From: DATJPD01 sp036394195
Lineage (GTDB): Bacteria > Pseudomonadota > Alphaproteobacteria > CACIAM-22H2
Assembly: GCA_036394195.1 (NCBI GenBank)
Contig: DASWFO010000286.1
Span: 1-42,422 of the forward strand
DNA length: 42,422 nt
Direction: 5' to 3'
The notes under the pieces were generated by a model that saw only the letters and a list, made by a program, of their open reading frames with translations, had not been told where the DNA came from and made no database searches. A program made the position numbers and the translations under genes. Each line of letters begins with the position of its first letter. Positions within the stretch are counted from its first letter, which is position 1. Shown piece after piece: positions 1 to 7,574 of the stretch.

Positions 1-1
1 G

Positions 2-934
2 GCGAGCCAAGCCGGCTCCGCCGTCCATATCTATCGCGCCAACCGCTCGATGGCCGGCCGGGTCTTCGCCAGCCATGACGGCGAGCTGCTGATCGTGCCG
101 CAGCTCGGCGGCTTGCGGGTCAGCACCGAGCTCGGCGTGATCGGGCTCGAGCCCGGCGAGATCGGTGTCATCCCGCGCGGCGTGAAGTTCCGCGTCGAGC
201 TCAGCGGCGAGGCGGCGCGCGGCTATGTCTGCGAGAATTTCGGCGCTGCCTTCCGGCTGCCGGAGCTGGGACCGATCGGCTCGAACGGCCTCGCCAACGC
301 CCGCGATTTCCAGATTCCGGTGGCGGCGTCCGACGATCCGGACCGTCCCACCCAGGTAGTGGTCAAGTTTCTCGGCACGCTGTGGGCGGCGGATTACCCG
401 CACAACCCGCTCGACGTCGTCGCCTGGCACGGCAACCTCGCGCCGTACAAATACGACCTGGCGCGATTCATGGCGATCAACACGGTCAGCTTCGACCACG
501 CCGACCCTTCGATCAACACGGTGCTGACGTCACCAAGCCTGCGGCCCGGCACCGCGAACGTGGATTTCGTGATCTTCCCGCCGCGCTGGCTGGTGTCGGA
601 GCATTCGTTCCGCCCGCCATGGTTTCATCGCAACGTGATGAGCGAGTTCATGGGCCTGGTGCGCGGCGTGTACGACGCCAAGGCCGAGGGCTTCGCGCCC
701 GGCGGCGCCAGCCTGCACAACTCGATGAGCGCGCACGGGCCGGACCATGCCACGTTCCAGCGCGCCAGCGCCGAGAAGCTGGAGCCCCGCTATCTCGCCG
801 ACACGCTCGCCTTCATGTTCGAAAGCAGCCTGGTCTATCGACCCACCCGGTTTGCGATGGACTCGCCACAGCGGCAGGCCGACTACGACGCCTGCTGGTC
901 CGGATTCCAGAACCTGTTTGGACACAGCAAATGA
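2..934 (+). CDS. hmgA: Homogentisate 1,2-dioxygenase, 3' part (5' end outside window)
   Basis: Non-haem Fe(II) dioxygenase that opens the ring of homogentisate to maleylacetoacetate in cytoplasmic tyrosine/phenylalanine breakdown. The frame is open from base 2, and about 310 residues of a family usually 430-450 long are visible, so the N-terminal third is missing. The cupin-like segment SAVHIYRANRS, the block PPWFHRNVMSEFMG (His codon 626, Glu codon 644) and LHNSMSAHGPD (last His codon 734) fit the family's iron-binding His-Glu-His set. The methionine at base 50 is internal. The stop overlaps the start of fahA (ATGA), so the two are translationally coupled and act in consecutive stages of one pathway. 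Family identity is secure; only the 5' boundary is unseen. Confidence 0.95.
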   Translation, partial: ASQAGSAVHIYRANRSMAGRVFASHDGELLIVPQLGGLRVSTELGVIGLEPGEIGVIPRGVKFRVELSGEAARGYVCENFGAAFRLPELGPIGSNGLANARDFQIPVAASDDPDRPTQVVVKFLGTLWAADYPHNPLDVVAWHGNLAPYKYDLARFMAINTVSFDHADPSINTVLTSPSLRPGTANVDFVIFPPRWLVSEHSFRPPWFHRNVMSEFMGLVRGVYDAKAEGFAPGGASLHNSMSAHGPDHATFQRASAEKLEPRYLADTLAFMFESSLVYRPTRFAMDSPQRQADYDACWSGFQNLFGHSK

Positions 935-2259
935 CCGCGAAACTCGACGAGACTCACGATCCGGCCCGGCGAAGCTGGGTCGACACGGCACCCGACACAC
1001 CGTTCCCGATCCAGAACCTGCCGTTTGGCGTGTTCCGCCGCCGCGGCGAGACCGGGCCGGGACGGATCGGCGTCGCCATCGGCGACATGGTCCTGGATGT
1101 CGCCGGAGCCGCGAAGGGCCGGCTGCTGACCGGCGGTGACGCTGTCCTCTCGGCCCTGACCCAGCCGAGCCTCAACGACCTGATGGCGCAAGGGCCAGCG
1201 GCGTGGCGGGCCGTGCGGCTCGCCATCTCGCGCCTCTTGCGCGCCGACGGTTCGGATGCGGCGGCACGCGGCGACGCGGCAAGCAAGCTTCTGGTCCCAA
1301 CGCGCGACGTCGAGATGCAGCTTCCAGCCACGATCGGCGACTACACCGACTTCTACGCATCGGTGCATCACGCGACGAATGTCGGCCGGATGTTGCGGCC
1401 GGACAACCCGCTGCTGCCGAACTACAAATGGGTTCCGATCGGCTATCACGGCCGCGCGTCGTCGATCGGCGTCAGCGGCGGCGAGGTCGTGCGGCCGAAC
1501 GGCCAGCGCAAGCCGCCCGACGCGGCGGAGCCGAGCTTCGGCCCCTCGCGCAATCTCGATTATGAGACCGAGCTCGGCTACTTCGTGGGTCCGGGCAATG
1601 CGCTGGGCAAGACGATCCCGATCGGTCAGGCCGCAGAGCACCTGTTCGGCGTCTGCCTGCTCAACGACTGGTCGGCACGCGACATCCAGGCCTGGGAGTA
1701 CCAGCCGCTCGGGCCGTTTCTCGCCAAGAGCTTCGGCAGCACCATCTCGCCGTGGGTGGTGACGTTCGAGGCGCTGGCGCCCTTCCGGGGTCCCGCCGGC
1801 GAACGGCCATCCGGCGACCCTAAGCCTCTCCCCTACCTCACCGACTCCGCCGACCAGGCCGCGGGCGGCTTGAACATCGCGGTCGAGATCCTGCTGGCGT
1901 CGGCGAAGATGCGTGCGGCCGGGCTGCCGCCGCAGCGGCTGGCCAGCGTCAATGCGGGCGAGCTCTACTGGACGCCGGCGCAGATGGTGACGCATCACGC
2001 CTCGAACGGCTGCAATCTGCGCCCGGGCGACCTCCTGGGCAGCGGCACGATCTCCGGGCCACAGCCTGACGCGGTCGGCAGCATCCTCGAGCTGACCCAG
2101 CGCGGCAAGACGCCGGTACAGCTGCCGAGCGGCGAAAGCCGCGTGTTCATCGAGGACGGAGACGACATCATCATGCGCGGGCGCTGCGCCCGCGACGGCC
2201 ATGTCGCGATCGGCTTCGGCGAATGCCGCGGCACCGTCAGGCCGGCGCCGTCGCTCTGA
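931..2259 (+). CDS. fahA: Fumarylacetoacetase
   Basis: Hydrolyses fumarylacetoacetate to fumarate and acetoacetate, the last step of the homogentisate pathway. The 442-residue protein has the usual full FAH length, with a small N-terminal domain (about 1-125) and a catalytic domain. Seen in order: DYTDFYASVHHATNVG (Asp140 and the His146/147 pair), YETELGYF (Glu212, Glu214) and LLNDWSARDIQAWEYQPLG (Asp246), matching the metal-binding and catalytic residues of the family. The start is the ATG at 931, which overlaps the hmgA stop. The same frame stays open far upstream to 382, but that part is antisense-like filler inside hmgA. A strong hairpin follows the stop and ends the operon. No maleylacetoacetate isomerase gene is seen next to it. 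Confidence 0.96.
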   Translation: MTAKLDETHDPARRSWVDTAPDTPFPIQNLPFGVFRRRGETGPGRIGVAIGDMVLDVAGAAKGRLLTGGDAVLSALTQPSLNDLMAQGPAAWRAVRLAISRLLRADGSDAAARGDAASKLLVPTRDVEMQLPATIGDYTDFYASVHHATNVGRMLRPDNPLLPNYKWVPIGYHGRASSIGVSGGEVVRPNGQRKPPDAAEPSFGPSRNLDYETELGYFVGPGNALGKTIPIGQAAEHLFGVCLLNDWSARDIQAWEYQPLGPFLAKSFGSTISPWVVTFEALAPFRGPAGERPSGDPKPLPYLTDSADQAAGGLNIAVEILLASAKMRAAGLPPQRLASVNAGELYWTPAQMVTHHASNGCNLRPGDLLGSGTISGPQPDAVGSILELTQRGKTPVQLPSGESRVFIEDGDDIIMRGRCARDGHVAIGFGECRGTVRPAPSL

Positions 2260-2264
2260 CCACA

Positions 2265-2302
2265 AAAGAAAAAAGGCGGGGCCGACCGGCCCCGCCTTCT
2301 TT
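2265..2302. terminator. Bidirectional rho-independent terminator
   Basis: A 12-bp perfect stem (2273-2284 with 2287-2298) has an A-run on its left and CTTT on its right. It lies between the converging fahA and the minus-strand gene at 2321-2902, and can serve both. Confidence 0.8.
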
Positions 2303-2320
2303 GTACGACGTCCGCGAGAG

Positions 2321-2902
2321 CTACCGGATGATAGCGACTTTCGACGCCGAGGGCGCGATCTCGAATGCCGTCGACCGCTCGGCATTCATCGCCGCCGCGG
2401 TGTCGAACAGCCCGTCATAGCCGCGGCTCGCGATCCGCTGCAGCGCGCCCTTGATCTCATAGGCAACCGCCGACGCGGCCTGCGCCCGACGCGCGGCTGC
2501 GTCCATGTCGCCGGACCGGGCAGTGGTGGCGACGTGGTCCTGCAGTTCGCCGTAGACGGCGACCATCTGCTGGATCTCGGCGTATTCGTCCGTCTCGACC
2601 GCGGTGGCGCTGGATTGCAGGGCGGAGACGAACCAGACCACCCGGCGATAATGCGCCGTGGCCGCAGCCTCCATCCGGCCGCGCATGCCGGTGGACAGGT
2701 TTTGCGCGAGCGAGTCGACATGATGCGCATGGCCGGACAGAGCGGTCGAAACCTGGCCGACCAATCGCGCCTGCGCGATCTGGCCTTCGAGCGACATCTC
2801 GTCGGCGCGGGCCGGCATGATCAGGAGCGCTGCCCCGAGGAGCAGACCCGCACCCAAGCCGATGCGGAAGGCCGAAATAAAGGTCGCGGTGGTGGAATTC
2901 AT
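2321..2902 (-). CDS. Small exported helical protein, paralogue of 3558-4052
   Basis: I do not recognise a named family. The 193-residue product starts with a signal peptide or anchor (hydrophobic stretch about residues 10-30, ending MPARADE) and is then mostly predicted helix, rich in Ala, Gln and Glu, with no cysteines. Residues about 108-160 (from EIQQMVAVYGELQ through RSGDMDAAARR to EIKGALQRI) line up with the gene at 3558-4052, which has IQQMLAGYRELH, RAGDVDQARR and EIRHAMTEI at the same spacing. The upstream 2975-3029 element is shared with two neighbouring genes. A bidirectional hairpin ends the transcript. The likely location is the periplasm; the function is unknown. Confidence 0.75.
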   Translation of the reverse strand: MNSTTATFISAFRIGLGAGLLLGAALLIMPARADEMSLEGQIAQARLVGQVSTALSGHAHHVDSLAQNLSTGMRGRMEAAATAHYRRVVWFVSALQSSATAVETDEYAEIQQMVAVYGELQDHVATTARSGDMDAAARRAQAASAVAYEIKGALQRIASRGYDGLFDTAAAMNAERSTAFEIAPSASKVAIIR

Positions 2903-2974
2903 GCGGGTCCCCTTCGGTTTGGCGTCCGGCGTTGCGGCGCCGCTTTTTCAACGCTGTGTTTGTACGGGGAAGAA

Positions 2975-3029
2975 CTTGCCGCGCGGTTAAACGTTACGGT
3001 TCACGAACGGTAAAAAAATCGCGCAAAGC
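2975..3029 (-). promoter_or_regulatory. Shared upstream element, copy A
   Basis: First of three ungapped copies of a block of about 55 bp (others at 3442 and 4126), each 50-75 bp upstream of one of the small exported-protein genes. It contains a near-perfect inverted repeat at 2994-3013, on the minus strand TTACCGTTCG/TGAACCGTAA, followed by TTTAACCG and GGCAAG. It may be a promoter plus operator. TTAAC-like boxes recall CtrA half-sites, but the spacing is not the standard one. Confidence 0.6.
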
Positions 3030-3140
3030 GCGGAAAACCTGTCGCAATTCTCGGTAAATGCGCGGGCCGCGGCCGCAAAAACCGCTGGATTCCTAGTGGT
3101 GCGACTCTGACAGATGATACCCAGTGCAGAACATCCGCAG

Positions 3141-3238
3141 TCGTCACCCCGGCCAAGCGGCGCAGCCCCGCGAGCCGGGGTCCATGCTGCCACGGGCGAG
3201 ATGGACCCCGGATCTCGCTTCGCTCGTCCGGGGTGACG
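3141..3238. repeat. REP-like palindromic intergenic element
   Basis: Outer 12-bp arms TCGTCACCCCGG (3141-3152) and CCGGGGTGACGA (3227-3238) are perfectly inverted. Inside, CCGGGGTCCAT and ATGGACCCCGG form a second inverted pair. This nested layout is typical of the dispersed intergenic palindromes of alphaproteobacteria. It lies downstream of the 36-residue gene at 3278 and may act as its transcript end. Confidence 0.7.
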
Positions 3239-3277
3239 AGGGAAAAGGATCGGGACTCATCTGTTGGCGTCGATCCA

Positions 3278-3388
3278 CTAGGGCATCAGCGCCGGCAGCG
3301 TCACGGCGATCATGAAGCCCAGCGCCACCGCGGCATTCCACAGCCCGGCGGCGATGGTCAACAGCAGGTTGTCACCTTTGGTTCGCAT
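3278..3388 (-). CDS. 36-residue membrane miniprotein, N-terminal paralogue of 3558-4052
   Basis: A short frame with a good ribosome site (AGGAAGGA, five bases before the ATG). The product is MRTKGDNLLLT, then IAAGLWNAAVALGF, then MIAVTLPALMP. The core LWNAAVA(L/I)G is nearly identical to the signal/anchor of the 3558-4052 protein (SLWNAAVAIGL), and the shared element sits 54 bp upstream, at the same relative place as for both neighbours. It is either a true single-pass miniprotein or the surviving N-terminus of a third paralogue cut short by the TAG at 3278. The shared regulation and good ribosome site favour expression. Confidence 0.55.
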   Translation of the reverse strand: MRTKGDNLLLTIAAGLWNAAVALGFMIAVTLPALMP

Positions 3389-3441
3389 GGCGTCCTTCCT
3401 GGTCGCCGCGTCTGGCGACCCATGTATAGTGCCGCGAGGTG

Positions 3442-3496
3442 CTTGCCGGCCGGTTAAGAGTCAGGGTTCACGGCCGGTAACTAAACTGCGCGAAAA
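3442..3496 (-). promoter_or_regulatory. Shared upstream element, copy B
   Basis: Aligns without gaps to copies A and C: CTTGCCGGCCGGTTAAG, then the 20-bp site at 3461-3480 (TCAGGGTTCACGGCCGGTAA on the plus strand), then an AT-rich tail and GCGC. Its inverted repeat is more decayed than in copy A. It abuts the terminator of the preceding gene. Confidence 0.55.
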
Positions 3497-3527
3497 AGCC
3501 CCCTCCGCCGCGGCGGAGGGGGCTTTT
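3494..3527 (-). terminator. Rho-independent terminator of the 3558-4052 gene
   Basis: A perfect 34-nt palindrome (17-bp arms, AAAAGCCCCCTCCGCCG and its complement) with A and T runs at both ends. It lies 31 bp past the stop of the gene at 3558-4052 and separates that gene from the promoter element of the next. Confidence 0.85.
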
Positions 3528-3557
3528 ACTATCCCGCGAACGCTGTCGGCCCGGCGC

Positions 3558-4052
3558 TTACCGGGCAGCGACAACGACCGGCGGCGCGATTAGGCGCACG
3601 GGAGCGGTCTCATCCTGACCGATGCCGGCGTTCTGGCCGATCTCGGTCATGGCATGCCGGATTTCGTCGAGCAGGATGGTGCAGAGTTCGGTCATGCGGC
3701 GGGCCTGGTCGACATCGCCGGCGCGATGCAGCACCACGGCCTGCGCGTGCAGCTCGCGATAGCCGGCCAGCATCTGCTGGATGGTGACGATGTCCGCGGC
3801 CTCGCCTTCGCTGGCGCCGATGCGCAGCAGGGCCGCCCGCTTCACCAGGTGGAGATAATTGTCGTACGCCGCGACCTCGCTTTTCATGCTGGCGGCGTAC
3901 GCGCTGTCGCTCGCGCGGCTGTTTCCTTCCTCCGCCGACGGCGAGCCGGCCACGGGCAACGCCAGGCCGATCACCAGGCCGATCGCGACCGCCGCGTTCC
4001 ACAGCGAAGCCGTGATTGCGCGCGGGTATTCGGATTGTCCGATCCTGTGCAT
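3558..4052 (-). CDS. Small exported helical protein, paralogue of 2321-2902
   Basis: Not assigned to a named family. The start was taken at the ATG at 4052 (GAGGAC upstream), giving 164 residues MHRIGQSEYP...; a longer frame to 4118 lacks a ribosome site and runs into the promoter element. Residues about 15-38 form a signal/anchor (SLWNAAVAIGLVIGLALP then VAGSPSAEE). The rest is helical. IQQMLAGYRELH, HRAGDVDQARR and DEIRHAMTEI match the paralogue at 2321-2902 at the same spacing, while its N-terminus matches the 36-residue miniprotein. It has its own terminator and upstream element, so each member of the trio is a separate transcript. Confidence 0.75.
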   Translation of the reverse strand: MHRIGQSEYPRAITASLWNAAVAIGLVIGLALPVAGSPSAEEGNSRASDSAYAASMKSEVAAYDNYLHLVKRAALLRIGASEGEAADIVTIQQMLAGYRELHAQAVVLHRAGDVDQARRMTELCTILLDEIRHAMTEIGQNAGIGQDETAPVRLIAPPVVVAAR

Positions 4053-4125
4053 GGGGTCCTCATCTGTGGTTCGCCGATTTGAGCCGGCGACGCGTTTTTT
4101 GACGCGCGGATCCTGCACGGACAGT

Positions 4126-4180
4126 CTTGCGGCTGAGTTAAAGCTTACGGTTGATACGACGTAAAAATTCGCAGCAAAGC
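4126..4180 (-). promoter_or_regulatory. Shared upstream element, copy C
   Basis: Third copy, 74 bp upstream of the 4052 start: CTTGCGGCTGAGTTAA, then TTACGGTTGATACGACGTAA at 4145-4164 (outer TTACG/CGTAA arms inverted), then AAATTCGC and CAAAGC as in copy A. It begins 38 bp past the glmS stop, so it is independent of that operon. Confidence 0.58.
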
Positions 4181-4217
4181 AATGAAAAGACGGCGCGAAT
4201 TTATGGTGGATAGGGAC

Positions 4218-6041
4218 CTATTCGACGGTCACGCTCTTCGCGAGATTGCGCGGCTGGTCGACGTCGGTCCCCTTCAGCGCCGCCACGTGATAGGCGAGCA
4301 GCTGGATCGGAATCGAGTACAGGAGCGGCGTCACGAACGGCTCGACAACGGGCAATTCGATGCTGCGCCAGGCGAGCTTTCCGATCCGATCGATGCCGGT
4401 CTTGTCGGCGATCAGCACGACGCGGCCGCCGCGCGCCGCCACCTCCTGGATGTTGGACGCCGTCTTTTCGAAGACGGCGTCGGTCGGCGCCACGACGATC
4501 ACCGGGACATCCTCGTCGATGAGCGCGATCGGGCCGTGCTTCATCTCGCCGGCGGCATAGCCTTCGGCATGGATGTACGAGATCTCCTTGAGCTTCAATG
4601 CCCCTTCCAACGCGATCGGATAGGCCGTGCCGCGGCCGAGATACAGCACGTCGCGCGCCTCGACCAAGTCATGCGCCAGTTTTTGGATCGCCTCGTCGTG
4701 GTTGAGCACCTCGGCGGCGTGCGCCGGAACCTGGATCAGAGCCTCGGCCAAGCGAGCCGTCTGGGCGCGGTCGAGCTTGCCGCGCGCTTTCGCCACGGCC
4801 AAAGCGACACAGGCCAGCACCGCCAGCTGCGTCGTGAACGCCTTGGTGGACGCCACGCCGAATTCGGGGCCGGCGTGCGTTGCGAGCACCAGGTCGGCCT
4901 CGCGTGCCATCGTGCTCTCCGGCACGTTGACCACCGCCATCACGGTCTGCTTCTGCTGCCGGGCATAACGCAGGGCCGCCAAGGTGTCGGCCGTCTCGCC
5001 GGACTGCGAAATGAACAGCGCCAGGCCGCCCGCCGGCATATCGGCGCCGCGGTAGCGGAATTCGGAGGCGATGTCGATCTCCACGGGGAGGCGGGCCATC
5101 TGCTCCAGCCAATACTTCGCCACCATCGCGGCGTGGAACGATGTTCCGCACGCGACCAGGGTTGCCTTGGGAACAGCACCGAGCTTCGTCGGCAGCGCCG
5201 GCAAGGTCACTTCGCCGGTGGCGGGATTGAGATACGAGCGCAGCGTGTCGCCGATGACCGCCGGCTGCTCGTGAATCTCTTTGTGCATGAAGTGGCGATA
5301 ATTGCCTTTCCCTATCAGGGCGCCCGAGAACGCCGTCTCGCGGATCGCGCGCTCGACGACGCGACCTTCGCGATCGCGGATCACCGCCCCGCCATGCGTT
5401 ATCGCGGCCCAATCGCCGTCTTCGAGATAGCAGATGCGCTTCGTCAGGGGTGCGAGAGCCAGCGCGTCCGAGCCCACGAACATCTCGCCGTCTCCGAAGC
5501 CAAGCGCCAGCGGCGGGCCGCAACGCGCTGCAAGCATCACGTCCTCGCGGCCGAAGATCAGGACGGCGATCGCGAACGCGCCGTCGAGGCGCTTGAGCAT
5601 CGCCTCCATCGCCGCCTCGGGCGTGCGGCCCTCGTCGAGGTAGACCGTCAGAAGGTGAGCGATGATCTCCGAATCGGTCTCGGTCTTGAACCGGCGGCCT
5701 TTCTTTTCGAGCTCGGCGCGGAGTTCCTGGAAATTCTCGATGATGCCGTTGTGCACGACCGCCACCCGCTCGGTCGCGTGCGGGTGGGCATTGTTCTCCG
5801 TCGGGGCTCCGTGAGTCGCCCAGCGCGTGTGCCCAATGCCCGTCGTGCCGGCCAACGGCTCGCGGTTGAGCAAGCCTTCGAGATTGCTGAGCTTCCCTTC
5901 CGCCCGGCGGCGCTCGATGTGGCCGTTGACGAGGGTGGCGATGCCAGCCGAATCGTAGCCGCGATATTCCAGCCGCTTCAGCCCGTCGAGCAGAAGGGCT
6001 GCCGCCGGCGCATTGCCGACCACTCCGACGATTCCACACAT
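4218..6041 (-). CDS. glmS: Glutamine-fructose-6-phosphate aminotransferase (isomerizing)
   Basis: Makes glucosamine-6-phosphate from fructose-6-phosphate and glutamine, the entry to UDP-GlcNAc for peptidoglycan and LPS. The 607-residue length is standard. The N-terminal glutaminase domain starts MCGIVGVVG (Cys2 becomes the nucleophile), with RGYDSAG, GHTRWATHG and HNGIIEN. Two SIS sugar-isomerase domains follow (about 285-425 and 455-590), with CGTSFHAA and SQSGETADT in the first, and the chain ends PRNLAKSVTVE, as in true GlmS. It starts two bases after the glmU stop, so glmU-glmS is an operon. No glmS ribozyme is expected or seen here. Confidence 0.97.
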   Translation of the reverse strand: MCGIVGVVGNAPAAALLLDGLKRLEYRGYDSAGIATLVNGHIERRRAEGKLSNLEGLLNREPLAGTTGIGHTRWATHGAPTENNAHPHATERVAVVHNGIIENFQELRAELEKKGRRFKTETDSEIIAHLLTVYLDEGRTPEAAMEAMLKRLDGAFAIAVLIFGREDVMLAARCGPPLALGFGDGEMFVGSDALALAPLTKRICYLEDGDWAAITHGGAVIRDREGRVVERAIRETAFSGALIGKGNYRHFMHKEIHEQPAVIGDTLRSYLNPATGEVTLPALPTKLGAVPKATLVACGTSFHAAMVAKYWLEQMARLPVEIDIASEFRYRGADMPAGGLALFISQSGETADTLAALRYARQQKQTVMAVVNVPESTMAREADLVLATHAGPEFGVASTKAFTTQLAVLACVALAVAKARGKLDRAQTARLAEALIQVPAHAAEVLNHDEAIQKLAHDLVEARDVLYLGRGTAYPIALEGALKLKEISYIHAEGYAAGEMKHGPIALIDEDVPVIVVAPTDAVFEKTASNIQEVAARGGRVVLIADKTGIDRIGKLAWRSIELPVVEPFVTPLLYSIPIQLLAYHVAALKGTDVDQPRNLAKSVTVE

Positions 6042-6043
6042 CT

Positions 6044-7417
6044 TCAGCGCCCTTTCGTCTTGGCTGCGGCGCGCTTCAGCCGCGCCCGCAGGGTTTTGCC
6101 GCTGCCCGGCAAATTGGCCTGACGCGCCCGGCCGAAGGCCAGCGCGTCGGCCGGCACGTTGCCGGTGATCACCGACCCGGCCGTGACATAGGCGCGGGCC
6201 CCGATGCGGACCGGCGCCACCAGGGTCGAGTTCGAGCCGGTGAAGGCTTCGGCGCCGATGTCGGTCTCGTGCTTGGCGACGCCGTCGTAATTGCAGGTGA
6301 TGGTGCCGGCGCCGATATTCGCCGCCGCCCCGACCCGCGCGTCGCCAATATAGGCCAAATGATTGGCCTTCGCGCCGTCGCCGAGCCGGGCGTTCTTGAT
6401 CTCGACGAAATTCCCGACATGGGCCCCGGCGCCGATGTCGGCGCCCGGCCGCAGCCGCGCGAATGGCCCGATGACGGCACCGGGGCCGATGCGCACACCT
6501 TCGATATGACAGAACGCGCGGATCTCGACGCCGTCGGCGACGCGCACGCCGGGACCGAAGATCACCGACGGGCCGACGGTGACGTCGCGGCCGAGAACGG
6601 TGTCGTGCGACAGCCAGATGCTGGCCGGATCGACGAAGCTGGCGCCGTTGTCCATCGCGGCGGCGCGCAGGCGCGTCTGCATCGCCGCTTCGGCGGCCGC
6701 GAGCTCGGCCCGCGTGTTGACCGCGATCAACTCCTCAGCCGGCGCCTCGGTCCACGCGCAGCGCCGGCCAGCCTCCGTCGCCAACGCGACAATGTCGGTG
6801 AGATAATATTCGCGCTTGGCGTTATCCGGCTTCAGCTTCGCCAGCAGATCGAACAGGAGCGTGCTGTCGACCGCCAGGACGCCGGAATTGCACAGGGTCA
6901 CGCGACGCTCCGCCTCGTCCGCGTCGCGGGCCTCCACGATGCGCTCGAGCGTGCTGCCGCTCACAATGAGCCGGCCGTAGCTGCCCGCATCGGGAAGAGT
7001 CATGCCGAGCACCGCGACCGCAGCGCCGCCATCGGCACGACGGACTGATAGCAGCCGGCGCAAGGTCGCGGCGCGGATCAGAGGCGCATCGGCCACCAGG
7101 ACCAGGATGTCACCGCGGAAACCGGAAAGCGCCCGCCGCGCCTGCAGCACCGCGTGCCCGGTGCCCCGGCGGTCGCGTTGCACGGCGGTCGCGATCTTGA
7201 GCTTAGGGGCCGCGTCGCGGGCGGCCTGTTCGACCGCGGCCATGCCGGGGCCTATCACCGCGACGACGCGGTCAGGACGCAGCAACGCCACCTCGCGCAG
7301 CACGTGGCCGATCAACGGCCGCCCGGCTACCGGGTGCAGCACTTTGGGCCGGGCGGAGCGCATTCGCGTTCCAAGCCCGGCCGCCAGGACGACGACGGCA
7401 AGTTTGGCTCTGGCCAT
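6044..7417 (-). CDS. glmU: Bifunctional UDP-GlcNAc pyrophosphorylase / glucosamine-1-phosphate N-acetyltransferase
   Basis: Catalyses the last two steps to UDP-GlcNAc. The 457-residue protein has an N-terminal uridylyltransferase domain (LAAGLGTRM at 11-19, then PKVLHPVAGRPL) and a C-terminal left-handed beta-helix of hexapeptide repeats. The acetyltransferase segment KNARLGDGAKANHLAYIGD and NIGAGTITCNYDG is intact. The start is the ATG at 7417, with AGGAAAG just upstream; the frame stays open to 7936 but that part overlaps gph on the other strand. It is coupled with glmS and divergent from gph. Confidence 0.96.
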   Translation of the reverse strand: MARAKLAVVVLAAGLGTRMRSARPKVLHPVAGRPLIGHVLREVALLRPDRVVAVIGPGMAAVEQAARDAAPKLKIATAVQRDRRGTGHAVLQARRALSGFRGDILVLVADAPLIRAATLRRLLSVRRADGGAAVAVLGMTLPDAGSYGRLIVSGSTLERIVEARDADEAERRVTLCNSGVLAVDSTLLFDLLAKLKPDNAKREYYLTDIVALATEAGRRCAWTEAPAEELIAVNTRAELAAAEAAMQTRLRAAAMDNGASFVDPASIWLSHDTVLGRDVTVGPSVIFGPGVRVADGVEIRAFCHIEGVRIGPGAVIGPFARLRPGADIGAGAHVGNFVEIKNARLGDGAKANHLAYIGDARVGAAANIGAGTITCNYDGVAKHETDIGAEAFTGSNSTLVAPVRIGARAYVTAGSVITGNVPADALAFGRARQANLPGSGKTLRARLKRAAAKTKGR

Positions 7418-7540
7418 TGCTTTCCTGTTTCGACTACAAGACCCCAGACCCGATTGCTCAAGTCGCGGCGCGCCGACGTCGCCGCTGCCCCTTCTTGCCG
7501 AGTCTTGAAAGCGCGCGGGACCATGCCACAAGCCGACAGC

Positions 7541-7574
7541 GCCGTCCAAGTCACTAAATATTTCTATATATGAC
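7541..7574 (+). promoter_or_regulatory. Possible gph promoter giving a very short or absent leader
   Basis: An AT-rich run (TAAATATTTCTATATATGAC) unlike its surroundings ends directly at the gph ATG. A -10 at CTATAT (7564-7569) would place the start of transcription within a few bases of the ATG. No Shine-Dalgarno sequence is visible. The -35 is not clear. Confidence 0.35.

Noticed and set aside
382..930. N-terminal extension of fahA to 382
   Set aside because: Overlaps hmgA in another frame; the ATG at 931, coupled with the hmgA stop, gives the normal protein.
883..2385. 500-codon minus-strand open frame
   Set aside because: Shadow of fahA, low-complexity Arg/Ala, no motif.
4165..4217. Terminator or ribozyme linked to glmS
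   Set aside because: No stable stem with a U-run could be folded, and glmS ribozymes belong to Gram-positive 5' leaders.
4182..6122. 646-codon plus-strand open frame
   Set aside because: It is antisense to the whole of glmS; its Arg/His/Asp-rich composition is that of a GC-rich shadow frame.
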